Part shown: positions 7,592 through 15,594 of the stretch, in pieces | Position numbering within the stretch: the first letter of the stretch is position 1 | How the letters are laid out: each line of letters starts with the position of its first letter | Assembly (NCBI RefSeq): GCF_014773245.1 | Contig: NZ_JACWMX010000009.1 | Span: forward strand, 88,662-152,661 | Direction: 5' to 3' | Length of the DNA: 64,000 nt | DNA from: Mucilaginibacter glaciei | Lineage (GTDB): Bacteria; Bacteroidota; Bacteroidia; Sphingobacteriales; Sphingobacteriaceae | The notes under the pieces: model-generated | Told to the model about the DNA's origin: nothing | The model's input: the letters and a program-made list of their open reading frames with translations, nothing else | Databases searched by the model: none | Translations under genes and position numbers: made by a program

Positions 7592-8596
7592 ATGGAAGAA
7601 AGTAACACACTTAAAGTCAGAAAAACTGAAGCCTACGATTCCCGGTGCCTGGGTTTGGTGGGCGGTGTTGCTTTTGTTCAGGGTTTTAAAAAAACGGCCA
7701 GCGCCGATTATGTCAGAAAAATAGATGGACCTTTTTATTGCCGAAAATGTTTGTCGGAGGCCGTGGTAAGGAAATGCAGTGATAAAGAAGATCATTTTGC
7801 ACACAAAGCGCGGTTGTCACCTGCAGGACGGCGTGGGAATACTGATTTTCATCATCAGGTGCGTGATGAATTATGTGCAATTTTAAAAGCACAGTATCCT
7901 GACGGCGCTTGGCGTACGGAAGTCCCAATGAGTTCGGCGGGTGATGACAATGATCTGCGGGCTGATATCGCTGGTTATTTCGGCCCCCGTATTAAAGGCG
8001 TAGCGCCGGTTGCGGTTGAAGTGCAATGCAGTCCGTATTCGCCGGCCTACCTGCGGAAGAAAACGGCCGCGTACGCTGAACGTGGTGTTAACGTCTTGTG
8101 GATCGTACCTTTGACCGCTGAATTGGGTGACGAGCCATTTCGGCCGCGTCGGTATGAGTTGTTTTTGCATACGATGTACCTGGGCTACGTATTTTATTAC
8201 GAACCCGGAAGCCAGGGCTTGCTTACACCAGTGCATTACAGCCCAGCTTACCGGTATATCGACCCAAAAACATTTTTCGATACAGAGGCCAATGAAATCA
8301 GCACGGGTGATTACTGGTTTAAATATAAAACGTTAAAAAATCCCCGTTATACGGACCAGTTACCGATCACTGATCTGGTTGCCAAAACCTTAAATGCCTG
8401 GGTTAATCCGAATAATAACAAGCTGAATATTCCGCAGCGGAAGATCATGGGCGTCACCCAAGCTAAATGGTGGCCGGATGACGAGTACCAGGAATGGCTT
8501 AAGAACAATGACTGGTTCCGCTATGTAAAGATCTATTTACCGGATTACGAACCAGATGATGAGAACGATGAGTTTGAGGATAACGTGAGCGGTTGA
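7592..8596 (+). CDS. CoiA-like PD-(D/E)XK nuclease
   Basis: This 334-residue protein has the layout of competence protein CoiA. An N-terminal zinc-binding segment with C50-RK-C53 is followed by 'KEDHFAHKA' (H68, H71). A restriction-endonuclease-like core has Asp125 in 'LRADIAGYF' and E143-V-Q145 in 'VAVEVQCSPYS', then 'LRKKTAAYAERGVNVLWI'. The ExQ version of the ExK motif is common in CoiA homologues. The C-terminus is acidic and overlaps the convergent minus-strand gene by 52 bp. No other competence gene is nearby; the neighbours are DUF2188, DUF1883 and a zinc ribbon, so a role in defence or foreign-DNA handling seems more likely than transformation (inference). Confidence 0.78.
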   Translation: MEESNTLKVRKTEAYDSRCLGLVGGVAFVQGFKKTASADYVRKIDGPFYCRKCLSEAVVRKCSDKEDHFAHKARLSPAGRRGNTDFHHQVRDELCAILKAQYPDGAWRTEVPMSSAGDDNDLRADIAGYFGPRIKGVAPVAVEVQCSPYSPAYLRKKTAAYAERGVNVLWIVPLTAELGDEPFRPRRYELFLHTMYLGYVFYYEPGSQGLLTPVHYSPAYRYIDPKTFFDTEANEISTGDYWFKYKTLKNPRYTDQLPITDLVAKTLNAWVNPNNNKLNIPQRKIMGVTQAKWWPDDEYQEWLKNNDWFRYVKIYLPDYEPDDENDEFEDNVSG

Positions 8597-9309
8597 TTAT
8601 ATCGGGCAATATCATGACGGTTTTCCGCAACAGATACCCGCTGGATAGCCAGCAATGTTTTGAAGCGGATACTGCTGATCATCTTTTGCTCCAGAAAAGC
8701 GCTGGTAAATAGTTCCGCGGATACCGTTGATTTCTGGCGGAAACAGCCTGCCGAAGTAAGTAGCACGCAATAGCATTGATTTGAAGATATCAATAAACCA
8801 GCTTGCGGGCCGCCTGAATAATTACGGGGAAATGATTGACTGGATTGTCTTAATCGCCATTGTGCTGATGGCCGGTGCATAAGGTCTTCGCAATCGTTGA
8901 TTGCCTGGTTATTAAATCTTATTTTTTTCTTTTTTCGTATAGTTGTTTGGTCTATCACTTCTGCTGCGTCCCGCTGCATCCACTTTAATTTATCAAACGG
9001 TATAAATTCGGCATACCGCATTTCGGCCGGGCTGATCCGTTCAAAGATCAAGTTCCACAGCTGACTACAGCCAGTTTGAAGGGCGGTAATCGCCTCAACT
9101 TTGTTTATTTTAAAGATTACCAGTTTTGGTTTGTGTTCTTCCCGCCCTATATTTCTTGTTACATGAAAATTAATATCTTGGCTATTGGGGTGATGTGAAA
9201 TAGAAAGATGCACATCTTTCGGCAGCCCAGGCAAACCAATATTGGTTACCCCTTCCGCAAAGCGAATAAAGAAATCGTTAAAAGCGAAGCTGTTTAATTC
9301 ACTTGCCAT
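8545..9309 (-). CDS. Hypothetical third gene of the satD operon
   Basis: A 254-residue protein that I do not recognise. Its N-terminal half contains 'LPKDVHLSISHHPNSQDINF' and a mixed alpha/beta pattern. The middle is basic ('IRKKKKIRFNN'). The last 60 residues, which lie over the 3' end of the convergent CoiA-like gene, are Ser-rich and may be poorly constrained. There are no membrane segments. The ATG at 9309 overlaps the stop of the upstream membrane-protein gene by 11 bases, so it is translationally coupled to it and is the last gene of the satD operon. The position suggests an accessory or effector component, but no function can be claimed. Confidence 0.6.
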   Translation of the reverse strand: MASELNSFAFNDFFIRFAEGVTNIGLPGLPKDVHLSISHHPNSQDINFHVTRNIGREEHKPKLVIFKINKVEAITALQTGCSQLWNLIFERISPAEMRYAEFIPFDKLKWMQRDAAEVIDQTTIRKKKKIRFNNQAINDCEDLMHRPSAQWRLRQSSQSFPRNYSGGPQAGLLISSNQCYCVLLTSAGCFRQKSTVSAELFTSAFLEQKMISSIRFKTLLAIQRVSVAENRHDIARYNQPLTLSSNSSFSSSGS

Positions 9310-9670
9310 TCAATACCTGCAATAAATGGATTTCCTGGAAATGCTGGTAAATATAAACGTAGCCTATAGCAACCACGACGGATAGCAAATTCCCGATGAG
9401 GTAATAATCATTAAAGCCGTCCAGGTCCGCTTTAGGTTCCTCGTGTTTCAGCCGGGTAGCTAGCTTGAGCGCGCTAAAAAAAGTCAGCGCCTGCGTATAG
9501 CCATTGGTTAGGGTAACAAACAAAAACAAACGCTCGGCCATTCCTTTAAAGATCGCTTTAAAATTCAGACCGATCTGGTGATAAAAAACTTGGGCGATCG
9601 CCGCAAACGCAAATGCGATAATCACCTCAGTAATACCGAACAGCAGGGTTAAAATCAAAAATTCAGGCAT
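9299..9670 (-). CDS. Small membrane protein next to satD
   Basis: 123 residues with about three hydrophobic segments: residues 3-28 ('FLILTLLFGITEVIIAFAFA'), roughly 45-65 and 88-110 ('LLSVVVAIGYVYIYQH'). Membrane proteins such as DUF3307 are recurrent partners of SatD, and this protein is probably a divergent member of that theme, though I see no signature that proves it. It overlaps satD by eight bases upstream and the unknown 254-residue gene by 11 bases downstream. It could be the membrane-acting component of a two- or three-protein system. Confidence 0.68.
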   Translation of the reverse strand: MPEFLILTLLFGITEVIIAFAFAAIAQVFYHQIGLNFKAIFKGMAERLFLFVTLTNGYTQALTFFSALKLATRLKHEEPKADLDGFNDYYLIGNLLSVVVAIGYVYIYQHFQEIHLLQVLNGK

Positions 9671-10301
9671 GGGTTCCTCCTATATAATTGGCTACTTCTT
9701 TTAAAGCAAAATAAGCATTTATTTTTAAGTTCTTCTTCCGTTTCCACATGAGCGAGCGCTCTTTTTGTAATTCCATGGCCACCCTTTTGTAGTCACCGAA
9801 CGCTAAAAATGCCGTCACCAAATAAAAATCCCGTTCCGGGTTCCAGTCATCAACAATATCCTGAAAGGCCGTAAATACATTGATCAGCGCATTTTTTTGT
9901 TGCTGATCTTTTAACCAAAAGAAAAACCGCAGATCTTCCTTTTTTAAATTCTCCAGGTATTTCCTGGCGCGGGTTAAGCCGTCACCTAACATACCGTAAG
10001 CAATCTCCTTATTTATAGGTGTTTCGATCAAACCCTCCACCACGACATACCGCAGCTTAAAGTCTGAGCCATTCTTAATAATTGCTTCTTCTAAATCAAA
10101 AATCACTTTTACAGCATCTTCAATACGGTCCATTACACCCTGGAATTCATCCCCTAATGTGATCGTAAGCGGCGAAACCAAAATATCTTTCCTTGACTCA
10201 TTGACGTCGCTGACCAGCTTTTTGAAAGCCAGCATCAGCGCGGCCTGATTCTCATCACGGCTATTGATGATATCAGCCATAATAATTACATACTCTTTCA
10301 T
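9663..10301 (-). CDS. SatD family protein
   Basis: A 212-residue protein matching the SatD family: 'YVIIMADIINSRDENQ' at the N-terminus and 'TITLGDEFQGVMDRI' at residues 46-60, then 'RYVVVEG' and 'AYGMLGDGLTRARK'. The two acidic motifs (Asp10 after a hydrophobic strand, and Gly-Asp51-Glu-Phe in a hairpin) are laid out like the metal-binding aspartates of class III nucleotide cyclases and GGDEF-type enzymes. That resemblance is my reading, not an established fact for the family. The gene is the first of a three-gene minus-strand operon with overlaps of 8 and 11 bases. Its promoter region shares 10302-10447 with the divergent ATPase gene and holds TTTCA/TGAAA palindromes. Confidence 0.82.
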   Translation of the reverse strand: MKEYVIIMADIINSRDENQAALMLAFKKLVSDVNESRKDILVSPLTITLGDEFQGVMDRIEDAVKVIFDLEEAIIKNGSDFKLRYVVVEGLIETPINKEIAYGMLGDGLTRARKYLENLKKEDLRFFFWLKDQQQKNALINVFTAFQDIVDDWNPERDFYLVTAFLAFGDYKRVAMELQKERSLMWKRKKNLKINAYFALKEVANYIGGTHA

Positions 10302-10366
10302 GTTTCAAATATAATGAAACAATCGTAATTATTGCAGTAAAAGTGAAATAATAAAGATAATTTCAC
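10301..10366. promoter_or_regulatory. Divergent promoter region with TGAAA/TTTCA palindromes
   Basis: Between satD (minus) and the RloC-like gene (plus) lie two inverted repeats sharing one core. TGTTTCA at 10301-10307 pairs with TGAAACA at 10315-10321 (7-base spacer), and GTGAAAT at 10343-10349 pairs with ATTTCAC at 10360-10366 (10-base spacer). A further TGAAATTT follows at about 10373. The first repeat overlaps the satD start codon. Such clustered half-sites are typical of a repressor controlling both directions; the regulator is not identified. Confidence 0.5.
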
Positions 10367-10447
10367 AATTAATGAAATTTAAATCTCCTTATAAAATGAG
10401 TATGTTTGAGTCAAAACCTAAATATAATCTTAACAACCAGCTGTCCC

Positions 10448-12661
10448 ATGATCGAATCGCTACACCTCAGAAATATTGCGACCTATGACCATAATGGCGT
10501 CTTAATTAAAGACCTCCGAAAAGTCAATTTCATTTATGGTGTCAATGGAAGCGGAAAAACCACTTTAACAAAATTGGTTTCTACCCCAAATGAACAGCCA
10601 TTCAAAGACTGCCTATTGAAGTGGAAAAACAATCTGCCTTTAAGAGCACTCGTTTACAATAAAGAGTTCCGTGACAAAAACTTTGGTCAGGGAAAGATGG
10701 ATGGTGTATTTACTTTAGGGCAAGCAACAAAAGAACAAGCAGCGTTAATTGAACAAAAAATAACCGACCGCAAAGCGTTTAAAGAGGATTTTAGTAAAAA
10801 AACAGAAACGCTGGATAAACAAAAGTTCCTTAAACTAGAACGCGAGGCTGCATTTAAGGAAGCTGTTTGGGCGGATATTTATAAAAAGCATGAGCTTGAG
10901 TTCAAAGAGGCTTTTGCTGGCTACATGGTTAAGGAAAATTTTAAAAATAATCTTCTTGTAGAAGCTGGTAATATATCGGCATCCCCCCCAGCTCACGAAA
11001 CTTTAAAAGAGAAAGCAAAAACGATATTCGGCAAAGCCCCGGTAAATATCACGGCTATCAGCCCAATCATTTATGAGCGTTTATTGGAAATCGAAACCGA
11101 TGCTATCTGGCAAAAGAAAATAATTGGTAAAGCAGATGTTGATATTGCTAAATTAATCCAGCGGCTCAATATCAACGATTGGGTAAATGAAGGTAGAAAA
11201 CATATTCAAACGGATAGTATTGTTTGCCCATTTTGCCAGGAGTCTACGATCACTGAAGATTTCAGAAACCAATTAAATCGTTACTTCGATGAATCGTTCT
11301 TGGCCGATACGAAATTAGTGAAAACACTAATGGAGGAATATATCCGGCAAAGCGCCAATCTGGTCAATTTATTAGAGCAAGTAGAATCCGCTGAAAAAGC
11401 GAAAACCTCATCGAAATTAGATCAGGAGAAGTTTTCGGCCTATCTTAAAACCTTCTCCACACAAGTGATCGCGAACCAGGAATTATTAAACAATAAGATA
11501 AAGGAACCCAGCCGTGGTATCTCGTTAGTTTCCATTAAAGAACAATTAGATCATCTGGCAGAGCTGATCAGCGCCGCCAATAAAGATATTATCCGCCATA
11601 ACTCAATTGTGTCTAATTTCGCTAAAGAAAAACAAGATTTGGTTAAACAGGTTTGGCGGTATATCACAGACGCGCATAAGATTACTATTCAGAATCATAA
11701 AACTGACCAGGATAACTTACAAAAAGCAATTGCCGGTATTGAATCCGCTATCCATGAAACCACGAAGAAACACAATGCATTAAGTGCAGAAATTAAAGAA
11801 CTGAGCAAAACCGTTACCAGCGTTCAGCCTTCCATTGATAAGATCAACACAACACTTAGTTCTTACGGATTCCACAATTTCTCTATCGTCGCTTCAAAAA
11901 CAGAAGCCAATAAATACCAGATCCAACGGGCTGACGGGACGATCGCTGAATCAACGATGAGCGAAGGGGAAATTACTTTTATTACTTTTTTATATTTTCT
12001 TCAATTGACCAAAGGCAGCACTGTTGAAACCAGTGTTGCCGAAGAGCGAATTCTGGTCATTGACGACCCGATCAGTAGTTTGGATAGTAATGTATTGTTT
12101 GTCGTTAGTTCTTTGCTGAAAGAAATAATCAAAAGTATCAAAGCTGATAAAGGTAGTATTCGGCAATTAATACTTTTAACACACAATGTTTACTTTCACA
12201 AAGAGGTTTCCTTCATTGATGGACACCATAGTCCTTGTAAGGATACGGCCTATTGGATGCTACGTAAGACACAGCGCGTGACGACCATTCAACCATTCGA
12301 AATGAAAAATCCGATCCAAAACTCTTACGAATTGTTATGGGCAGAACTAAAGAACCGGGCGGAGCATTCCGGAATAACGATTCAAAACACAATGCGCCGG
12401 ATTATTGAAAATTACTTCAGATTGCTGGGTAAGTACGGGGATGATCAGATCATCAAGAAATTCAGCAGTCATGAGGAGCAGGAAATATGCCGTTCGCTGA
12501 TTTGCTGGATTAATGATGGTTCACATAGCATGCCGGACGACCTGTTTATCGAGCATCAAGCAGATATCATTGAAAAATATTTCACAGTGTTCGAGAAAAT
12601 ATTTGACCATATGGATCACAAAGCGCATTTTAATATGATGATGGGCAATCCTGCGGCCTAA
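10448..12661 (+). CDS. RloC/PrrC-like AAA_13 ATPase, predicted anticodon nuclease
   Basis: I choose ATG 10448 (MIESLHLRNIATYD), giving 737 residues. The Walker A motif 'GVNGSGKT' is at residues 31-38. A long coiled coil follows, interrupted by 'CPFC' at C260/C263, the zinc-hook motif seen in RloC and Rad50. The ABC-type Walker B 'ILVIDDPISSLDSN' lies in the C-terminal third. After it come 'MRRIIENYF' and 'INDGSHSMPDD', an Arg-x3-Glu...His arrangement like the catalytic residues of PrrC/RloC anticodon nucleases (HEPN-like). RloC-type proteins sense DNA damage or phage-altered DNA and cleave tRNA in abortive infection. Whether this protein has nuclease activity is inferred from the motif only. 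It is convergent with the PIN gene, three bases apart. Confidence 0.8.
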   Translation: MIESLHLRNIATYDHNGVLIKDLRKVNFIYGVNGSGKTTLTKLVSTPNEQPFKDCLLKWKNNLPLRALVYNKEFRDKNFGQGKMDGVFTLGQATKEQAALIEQKITDRKAFKEDFSKKTETLDKQKFLKLEREAAFKEAVWADIYKKHELEFKEAFAGYMVKENFKNNLLVEAGNISASPPAHETLKEKAKTIFGKAPVNITAISPIIYERLLEIETDAIWQKKIIGKADVDIAKLIQRLNINDWVNEGRKHIQTDSIVCPFCQESTITEDFRNQLNRYFDESFLADTKLVKTLMEEYIRQSANLVNLLEQVESAEKAKTSSKLDQEKFSAYLKTFSTQVIANQELLNNKIKEPSRGISLVSIKEQLDHLAELISAANKDIIRHNSIVSNFAKEKQDLVKQVWRYITDAHKITIQNHKTDQDNLQKAIAGIESAIHETTKKHNALSAEIKELSKTVTSVQPSIDKINTTLSSYGFHNFSIVASKTEANKYQIQRADGTIAESTMSEGEITFITFLYFLQLTKGSTVETSVAEERILVIDDPISSLDSNVLFVVSSLLKEIIKSIKADKGSIRQLILLTHNVYFHKEVSFIDGHHSPCKDTAYWMLRKTQRVTTIQPFEMKNPIQNSYELLWAELKNRAEHSGITIQNTMRRIIENYFRLLGKYGDDQIIKKFSSHEEQEICRSLICWINDGSHSMPDDLFIEHQADIIEKYFTVFEKIFDHMDHKAHFNMMMGNPAA

Positions 12662-12664
12662 ATG

Positions 12665-13174
12665 TCAGGTATTCCACTTTTTTAAACGGTTTTGAATTTC
12701 CCGGGTCAATTCCGCGCTGTGCTGGTAAATAAAATTAGTGACCAGCAGTTCCTTGAGTTTAGCAGATGCCTGGGCCTGATTAAGTATTTTATTTTCGATC
12801 AGCTGGTCAAAGATCCAAAGCATCCCATGATATTCAATGGCGCGTTTTTTACCATATTGTCTTACCGCTTTATCACCGCTTAATAAGATGGCATTGAGTT
12901 TCCTGGCCAGGTGCAAAACGGTTTTGTCCACCATGGATAATGACCTGGGATAATTTTCCTGAAAAATCTCCAGACGGTCAGTTTGGTCAAGCGAGTGGAT
13001 GGTTAGTTTTCCTACTGACTGATAAGCCATCAGGAGTTGCTGCTGATCAGCATACAGTTCATTAAACACGTCCAGCGAGGTGTGAACCTCTACGTTTAAA
13101 CGAAAAAAGGCTGAATTCAGCCTTAAATCACACAGATCGATAAATATACAAGCATCGGTGACCGCTAATTTCAT
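12665..13174 (-). CDS. PIN-domain toxin-like protein
   Basis: 169 residues with the four acidic positions of a PIN nuclease: Asp7 in 'LAVTDACIFIDL', Glu39 in 'DVFNELY', Asp83 in 'SMVDKTVLHLARKLNAILLS' and Asp101 in 'GDKAVR'. PIN toxins cleave RNA. The gene lies immediately downstream of, and abuts by one base, an XRE-ImmA/IrrE-type regulator-protease gene on the same strand, a known toxin-antitoxin-like arrangement. It ends three bases from the convergent RloC-like gene, so the two nuclease genes share a compact 3' junction. Confidence 0.78.
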   Translation of the reverse strand: MKLAVTDACIFIDLCDLRLNSAFFRLNVEVHTSLDVFNELYADQQQLLMAYQSVGKLTIHSLDQTDRLEIFQENYPRSLSMVDKTVLHLARKLNAILLSGDKAVRQYGKKRAIEYHGMLWIFDQLIENKILNQAQASAKLKELLVTNFIYQHSAELTREIQNRLKKWNT

Positions 13175-14286
13175 TACACTAACGAATAGGCGTCCGCTTT
13201 AAATTCAGCCACAGTTTTATTGTTAAATCCCGCAGCTTTACTCAAAGAGATCAAATCTTCCGCTAACGCTCTGAAAAGTAACTGCTTAAACCGCTTTGAT
13301 TTTTCATTAGAAGTGAAATCATAGGGTTCTTCAACCTGCCAGTTCTGCTCCCGGATATAAGCAAAGAAATTCTTGCAATAACTTTTGGAAATGATCCCGA
13401 CATGCATGGCGCGCATTACCATAGCCTGTATGGAAATACCATACTCTTCTTTAAGTACCCCTAATTCCTGTATCAATAATTTATTTCTACTTTGACCCAG
13501 TTCCTTTTTAATGGCATCCGCGTGAAATAACATAGCACCGGCAAAATAGTGACAAAGCTTTTCCTTTTCATTATCGGGAAGGTCCCGTGCTATCGTTAAA
13601 AGAAGGTGACCCAGTTCATGCATTACAGTGAATCGCTTACGGTCGTCCTTTTTTACCCGGCTGATATTGATCGCGATGACCGGGATCTTTCCGTTAACCA
13701 GGGTCTGCATACCATCAAAACCAACTTCGGCCTCGATCTCGATCACTTTAATATGGTTATCTTCTAAAAGTTCAACCGTATTGGCGATCGGGTCGGTACC
13801 CAGCTTCCATTTTTTACGGACCTCATTAGCCGCCTCTTCGACTTGTTCCAGGGTACTCACTTCACCAAAACCGGCAAGCGGATTAATGAAGTCTGAACCA
13901 ATGCCAATGATCTCTTCTAATTCCAGATAACGCGACAAGTAATCCTTGGTCTCTTCAATGATCCTGTTTTCTTCTTTGGCCGGCAACTTATCGAGTTTAC
14001 GAAAAGCGATCTCGCCCAACTCGATTTTCATTTCCCGGAAGAAGAAATCAGGGCGCACTTTTAAAACATCGCAGAGATAACCGATCATTTCACTGTTCGG
14101 GATCACATCTCCTTTTTCATATTTGTGCAAAGCCTGCCGGCTTACCTTATTCAGCAATTCATCGGCGAGTTCCTGGAGGGATAAGCCACGCAATAACCTG
14201 GCTGATCTGAACCGTTCCGCAAAAATACTGCTCATAGGCTCCTTTGAGTTTTCATTTGATTCATATAGTGGGTTGTTTACAAACAT
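13174..14286 (-). CDS. XRE regulator fused to ImmA/IrrE metallopeptidase
   Basis: The longest reading starts with TTG at 14310; ATG codons at 14286 and 14235 are better starts, and the helix-turn-helix begins just after 14235 ('FAERFRSARLLRGLSLQELA'). I use 14286. The C-terminal part is an ImmA/IrrE-type peptidase with the zinc-binding 'VMHELGHLLLTI' (HExxH) and a downstream Glu-rich helix. Such XRE-protease fusions repress their own operons and are inactivated or activated by proteolysis after stress; ImmA-type proteins are found with PIN toxins and phage repressors. The downstream gene is a PIN protein. Repeats of the half-site TTGACAAA upstream (14303-14310, 14390-14397, 14417-14424) are the likely binding sites. 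Confidence 0.82.
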   Translation of the reverse strand: MFVNNPLYESNENSKEPMSSIFAERFRSARLLRGLSLQELADELLNKVSRQALHKYEKGDVIPNSEMIGYLCDVLKVRPDFFFREMKIELGEIAFRKLDKLPAKEENRIIEETKDYLSRYLELEEIIGIGSDFINPLAGFGEVSTLEQVEEAANEVRKKWKLGTDPIANTVELLEDNHIKVIEIEAEVGFDGMQTLVNGKIPVIAINISRVKKDDRKRFTVMHELGHLLLTIARDLPDNEKEKLCHYFAGAMLFHADAIKKELGQSRNKLLIQELGVLKEEYGISIQAMVMRAMHVGIISKSYCKNFFAYIREQNWQVEEPYDFTSNEKSKRFKQLLFRALAEDLISLSKAAGFNNKTVAEFKADAYSLV

Positions 14287-14384
14287 AGTATTTTTTGTAT
14301 GGTTTGTCAATTAGAAGTAAAAAATATGACACTAACTGTGTCAATGATACGGTAATTGAAGCTAATGAAGGCAAAGCTAAAAAT

Positions 14385-14429
14385 ATTAGTTGACAAAGTG
14401 TTATTTATTTAAACATTTTGTCAACTAAT
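14385..14429. promoter_or_regulatory. 16-bp inverted-repeat operator between XRE-ImmA and multi-ubiquitin genes
   Basis: ATTAGTTGACAAAGTG (14385-14400) and CATTTTGTCAACTAAT (14414-14429) form an inverted repeat with one mismatch in 16 and a 13-base A/T spacer. A further half-site, TTGACATTTTG, follows at 14434-14444, and TTTGTCAA lies at 14303-14310 before the XRE-ImmA start. The region contains TACGTTTG (14445-14452), which fits the Bacteroidota TAnnTTTG box and would drive the multi-ubiquitin operon. The sites lie so that one regulator could control both directions. Confidence 0.6.
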
Positions 14430-14485
14430 GTGGTTGACATTTTGTACGTTTGTAATAGTATTTGTTAACCTAATTCTTTTTACTG

Positions 14486-15178
14486 ATGGAAAATCAAAAA
14501 CAAGGGGCAGACCTTTCAACTGCAAACATTTTAAAACTGATCATCGAGGGTAAGCCTTTTGATTGGAAAGAGCAGTATATCCTGGGTAACCAGGTGCGCA
14601 AACTTGGAAATGCGCCTGCCGAAAGCGATACTTTCCTGGCTATTAAAAAGCCCTGGGAAGATGAATTGATTGGTGATGCGGATAAGGTCGATCTGGCCCG
14701 GCCGGGTATCGAGCAGTTCTATTTTAAACGTTTCCTGATGTTAACGATCCACGGGAAGCAGTATAAATGGTACGAACAGTACATTACTGGCGCGGAGATC
14801 AAGGACCTGGCGGCTATTGAAGCTACTGACCAACTATGGCTTTCAATCGAAAAACCCTGGGAGGATGAGTTGATCAGTGACCACGAAAAGGTAGACCTGG
14901 CGCGTCCGGGGATCGAGCATTTTTACAGTAAGCCGGTGGAAAAGACGATCACATTGATCATCAGCGGCGTGCCGAAATCCTGGGATAAGCCTAAGATCTC
15001 ATTCAAGGAGGTGATCGTCCTGGCTTACGGTGAGTATATCGATAGCCCGGCCATGATCTACACCGTAGCTTACGAGGATGGTCCTAAACAAAATCCGGAA
15101 GGCTCTATGATCAAGGATAAGGAAGTGTTTACTAAAGACAAAATGATTTTCCATGCAACAGCAACTAATCAGTCTTAG
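14486..15178 (+). CDS. Multi-ubiquitin protein (three ubiquitin-like repeats)
   Basis: 230 residues made of three tandem ubiquitin-like repeats of the Multi_ubiq family: about residues 15-79, 83-147 and 155-226. Repeats one and two are clearly paralogous ('KPWEDELI', 'KVDLARPGIEQFY' against 'KVDLARPGIEHFY'), each beginning with 'L.I.GK...W.EQYI'. The third is divergent. The chain ends 'ATATNQS' with no terminal di-glycine, so either processing exposes an internal end or this member is not conjugated in the classical way. It is the first gene of an operon with E2-like, E1-like and DUF6527 genes, all overlapping or nearly so. It is the presumed modifier of a bacterial ubiquitination-like pathway. 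Confidence 0.88.
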   Translation: MENQKQGADLSTANILKLIIEGKPFDWKEQYILGNQVRKLGNAPAESDTFLAIKKPWEDELIGDADKVDLARPGIEQFYFKRFLMLTIHGKQYKWYEQYITGAEIKDLAAIEATDQLWLSIEKPWEDELISDHEKVDLARPGIEHFYSKPVEKTITLIISGVPKSWDKPKISFKEVIVLAYGEYIDSPAMIYTVAYEDGPKQNPEGSMIKDKEVFTKDKMIFHATATNQS

Positions 15179-15593
15179 TCCGGACCTGGCCAGACTTGAG
15201 GCCGAAGGTTTCGACATTTCGGTGGATGGCGCGTATTTGATTACGCGCCGTCTGCCTTATGTTGATGCGCAAAAAAAGGTTCAATACGGCACCTTAATTT
15301 GTGTGCTTACGCTGGCCACACCGACGAGAACCGGACAGCCACAGGACCATACCAGTTATTTTTGTGGTGAAACACCTTGCGATAGCTTGGGTGTAGGCTT
15401 GACCGGTCTCGTGAATAACAGCAATAAGCAACAGTTAACGAATATGCTGGTGGCGGATCATTATTTTTCAAGCAAGCCCGCCAGCGGCAATTACCCTGAT
15501 TTTTATGAAAAGGTTTCGACCTATGCGAAAATCATCGGGGTGCAGGCCCAGGCGATAGATCCTGCCGTAACCTGGAAACCATTAAAGCAATAA
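15153..15593 (+). CDS. DUF6791 protein, E2-like partner of multi-ubiquitin
   Basis: 146 residues. The sequence follows DUF6791: 'LSPDLARLEAEGFDISV', 'RRLPYVDAQKKVQYGTLI', 'DHTSYFCGETPCDSLG', 'SSKPASGNYPDFYEKVSTY' and 'AQAIDPAVTWKPL'. In multi-ubiquitin operons this domain occurs beside or fused to ThiF and occupies the place of an E2. Cys76 in 'GETPC' (or Cys71) is the candidate active-site residue; that assignment is inference. The ATG overlaps the multi-ubiquitin gene by 26 bases, and the stop lies one base before the E1-like gene. It is a stand-alone domain here rather than a fusion. Confidence 0.78.
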   Translation: MQQQLISLSPDLARLEAEGFDISVDGAYLITRRLPYVDAQKKVQYGTLICVLTLATPTRTGQPQDHTSYFCGETPCDSLGVGLTGLVNNSNKQQLTNMLVADHYFSSKPASGNYPDFYEKVSTYAKIIGVQAQAIDPAVTWKPLKQ

Positions 15594-15594
15594 A

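Noticed and set aside
10396..10447. Earlier starts for the RloC-like protein (ATG 10396, TTG 10406)
   Set aside because: ATG 10396 is in another frame and TTG 10406 adds residues unlike the family; MIESLHLRNI at 10448 is the typical ATPase start.
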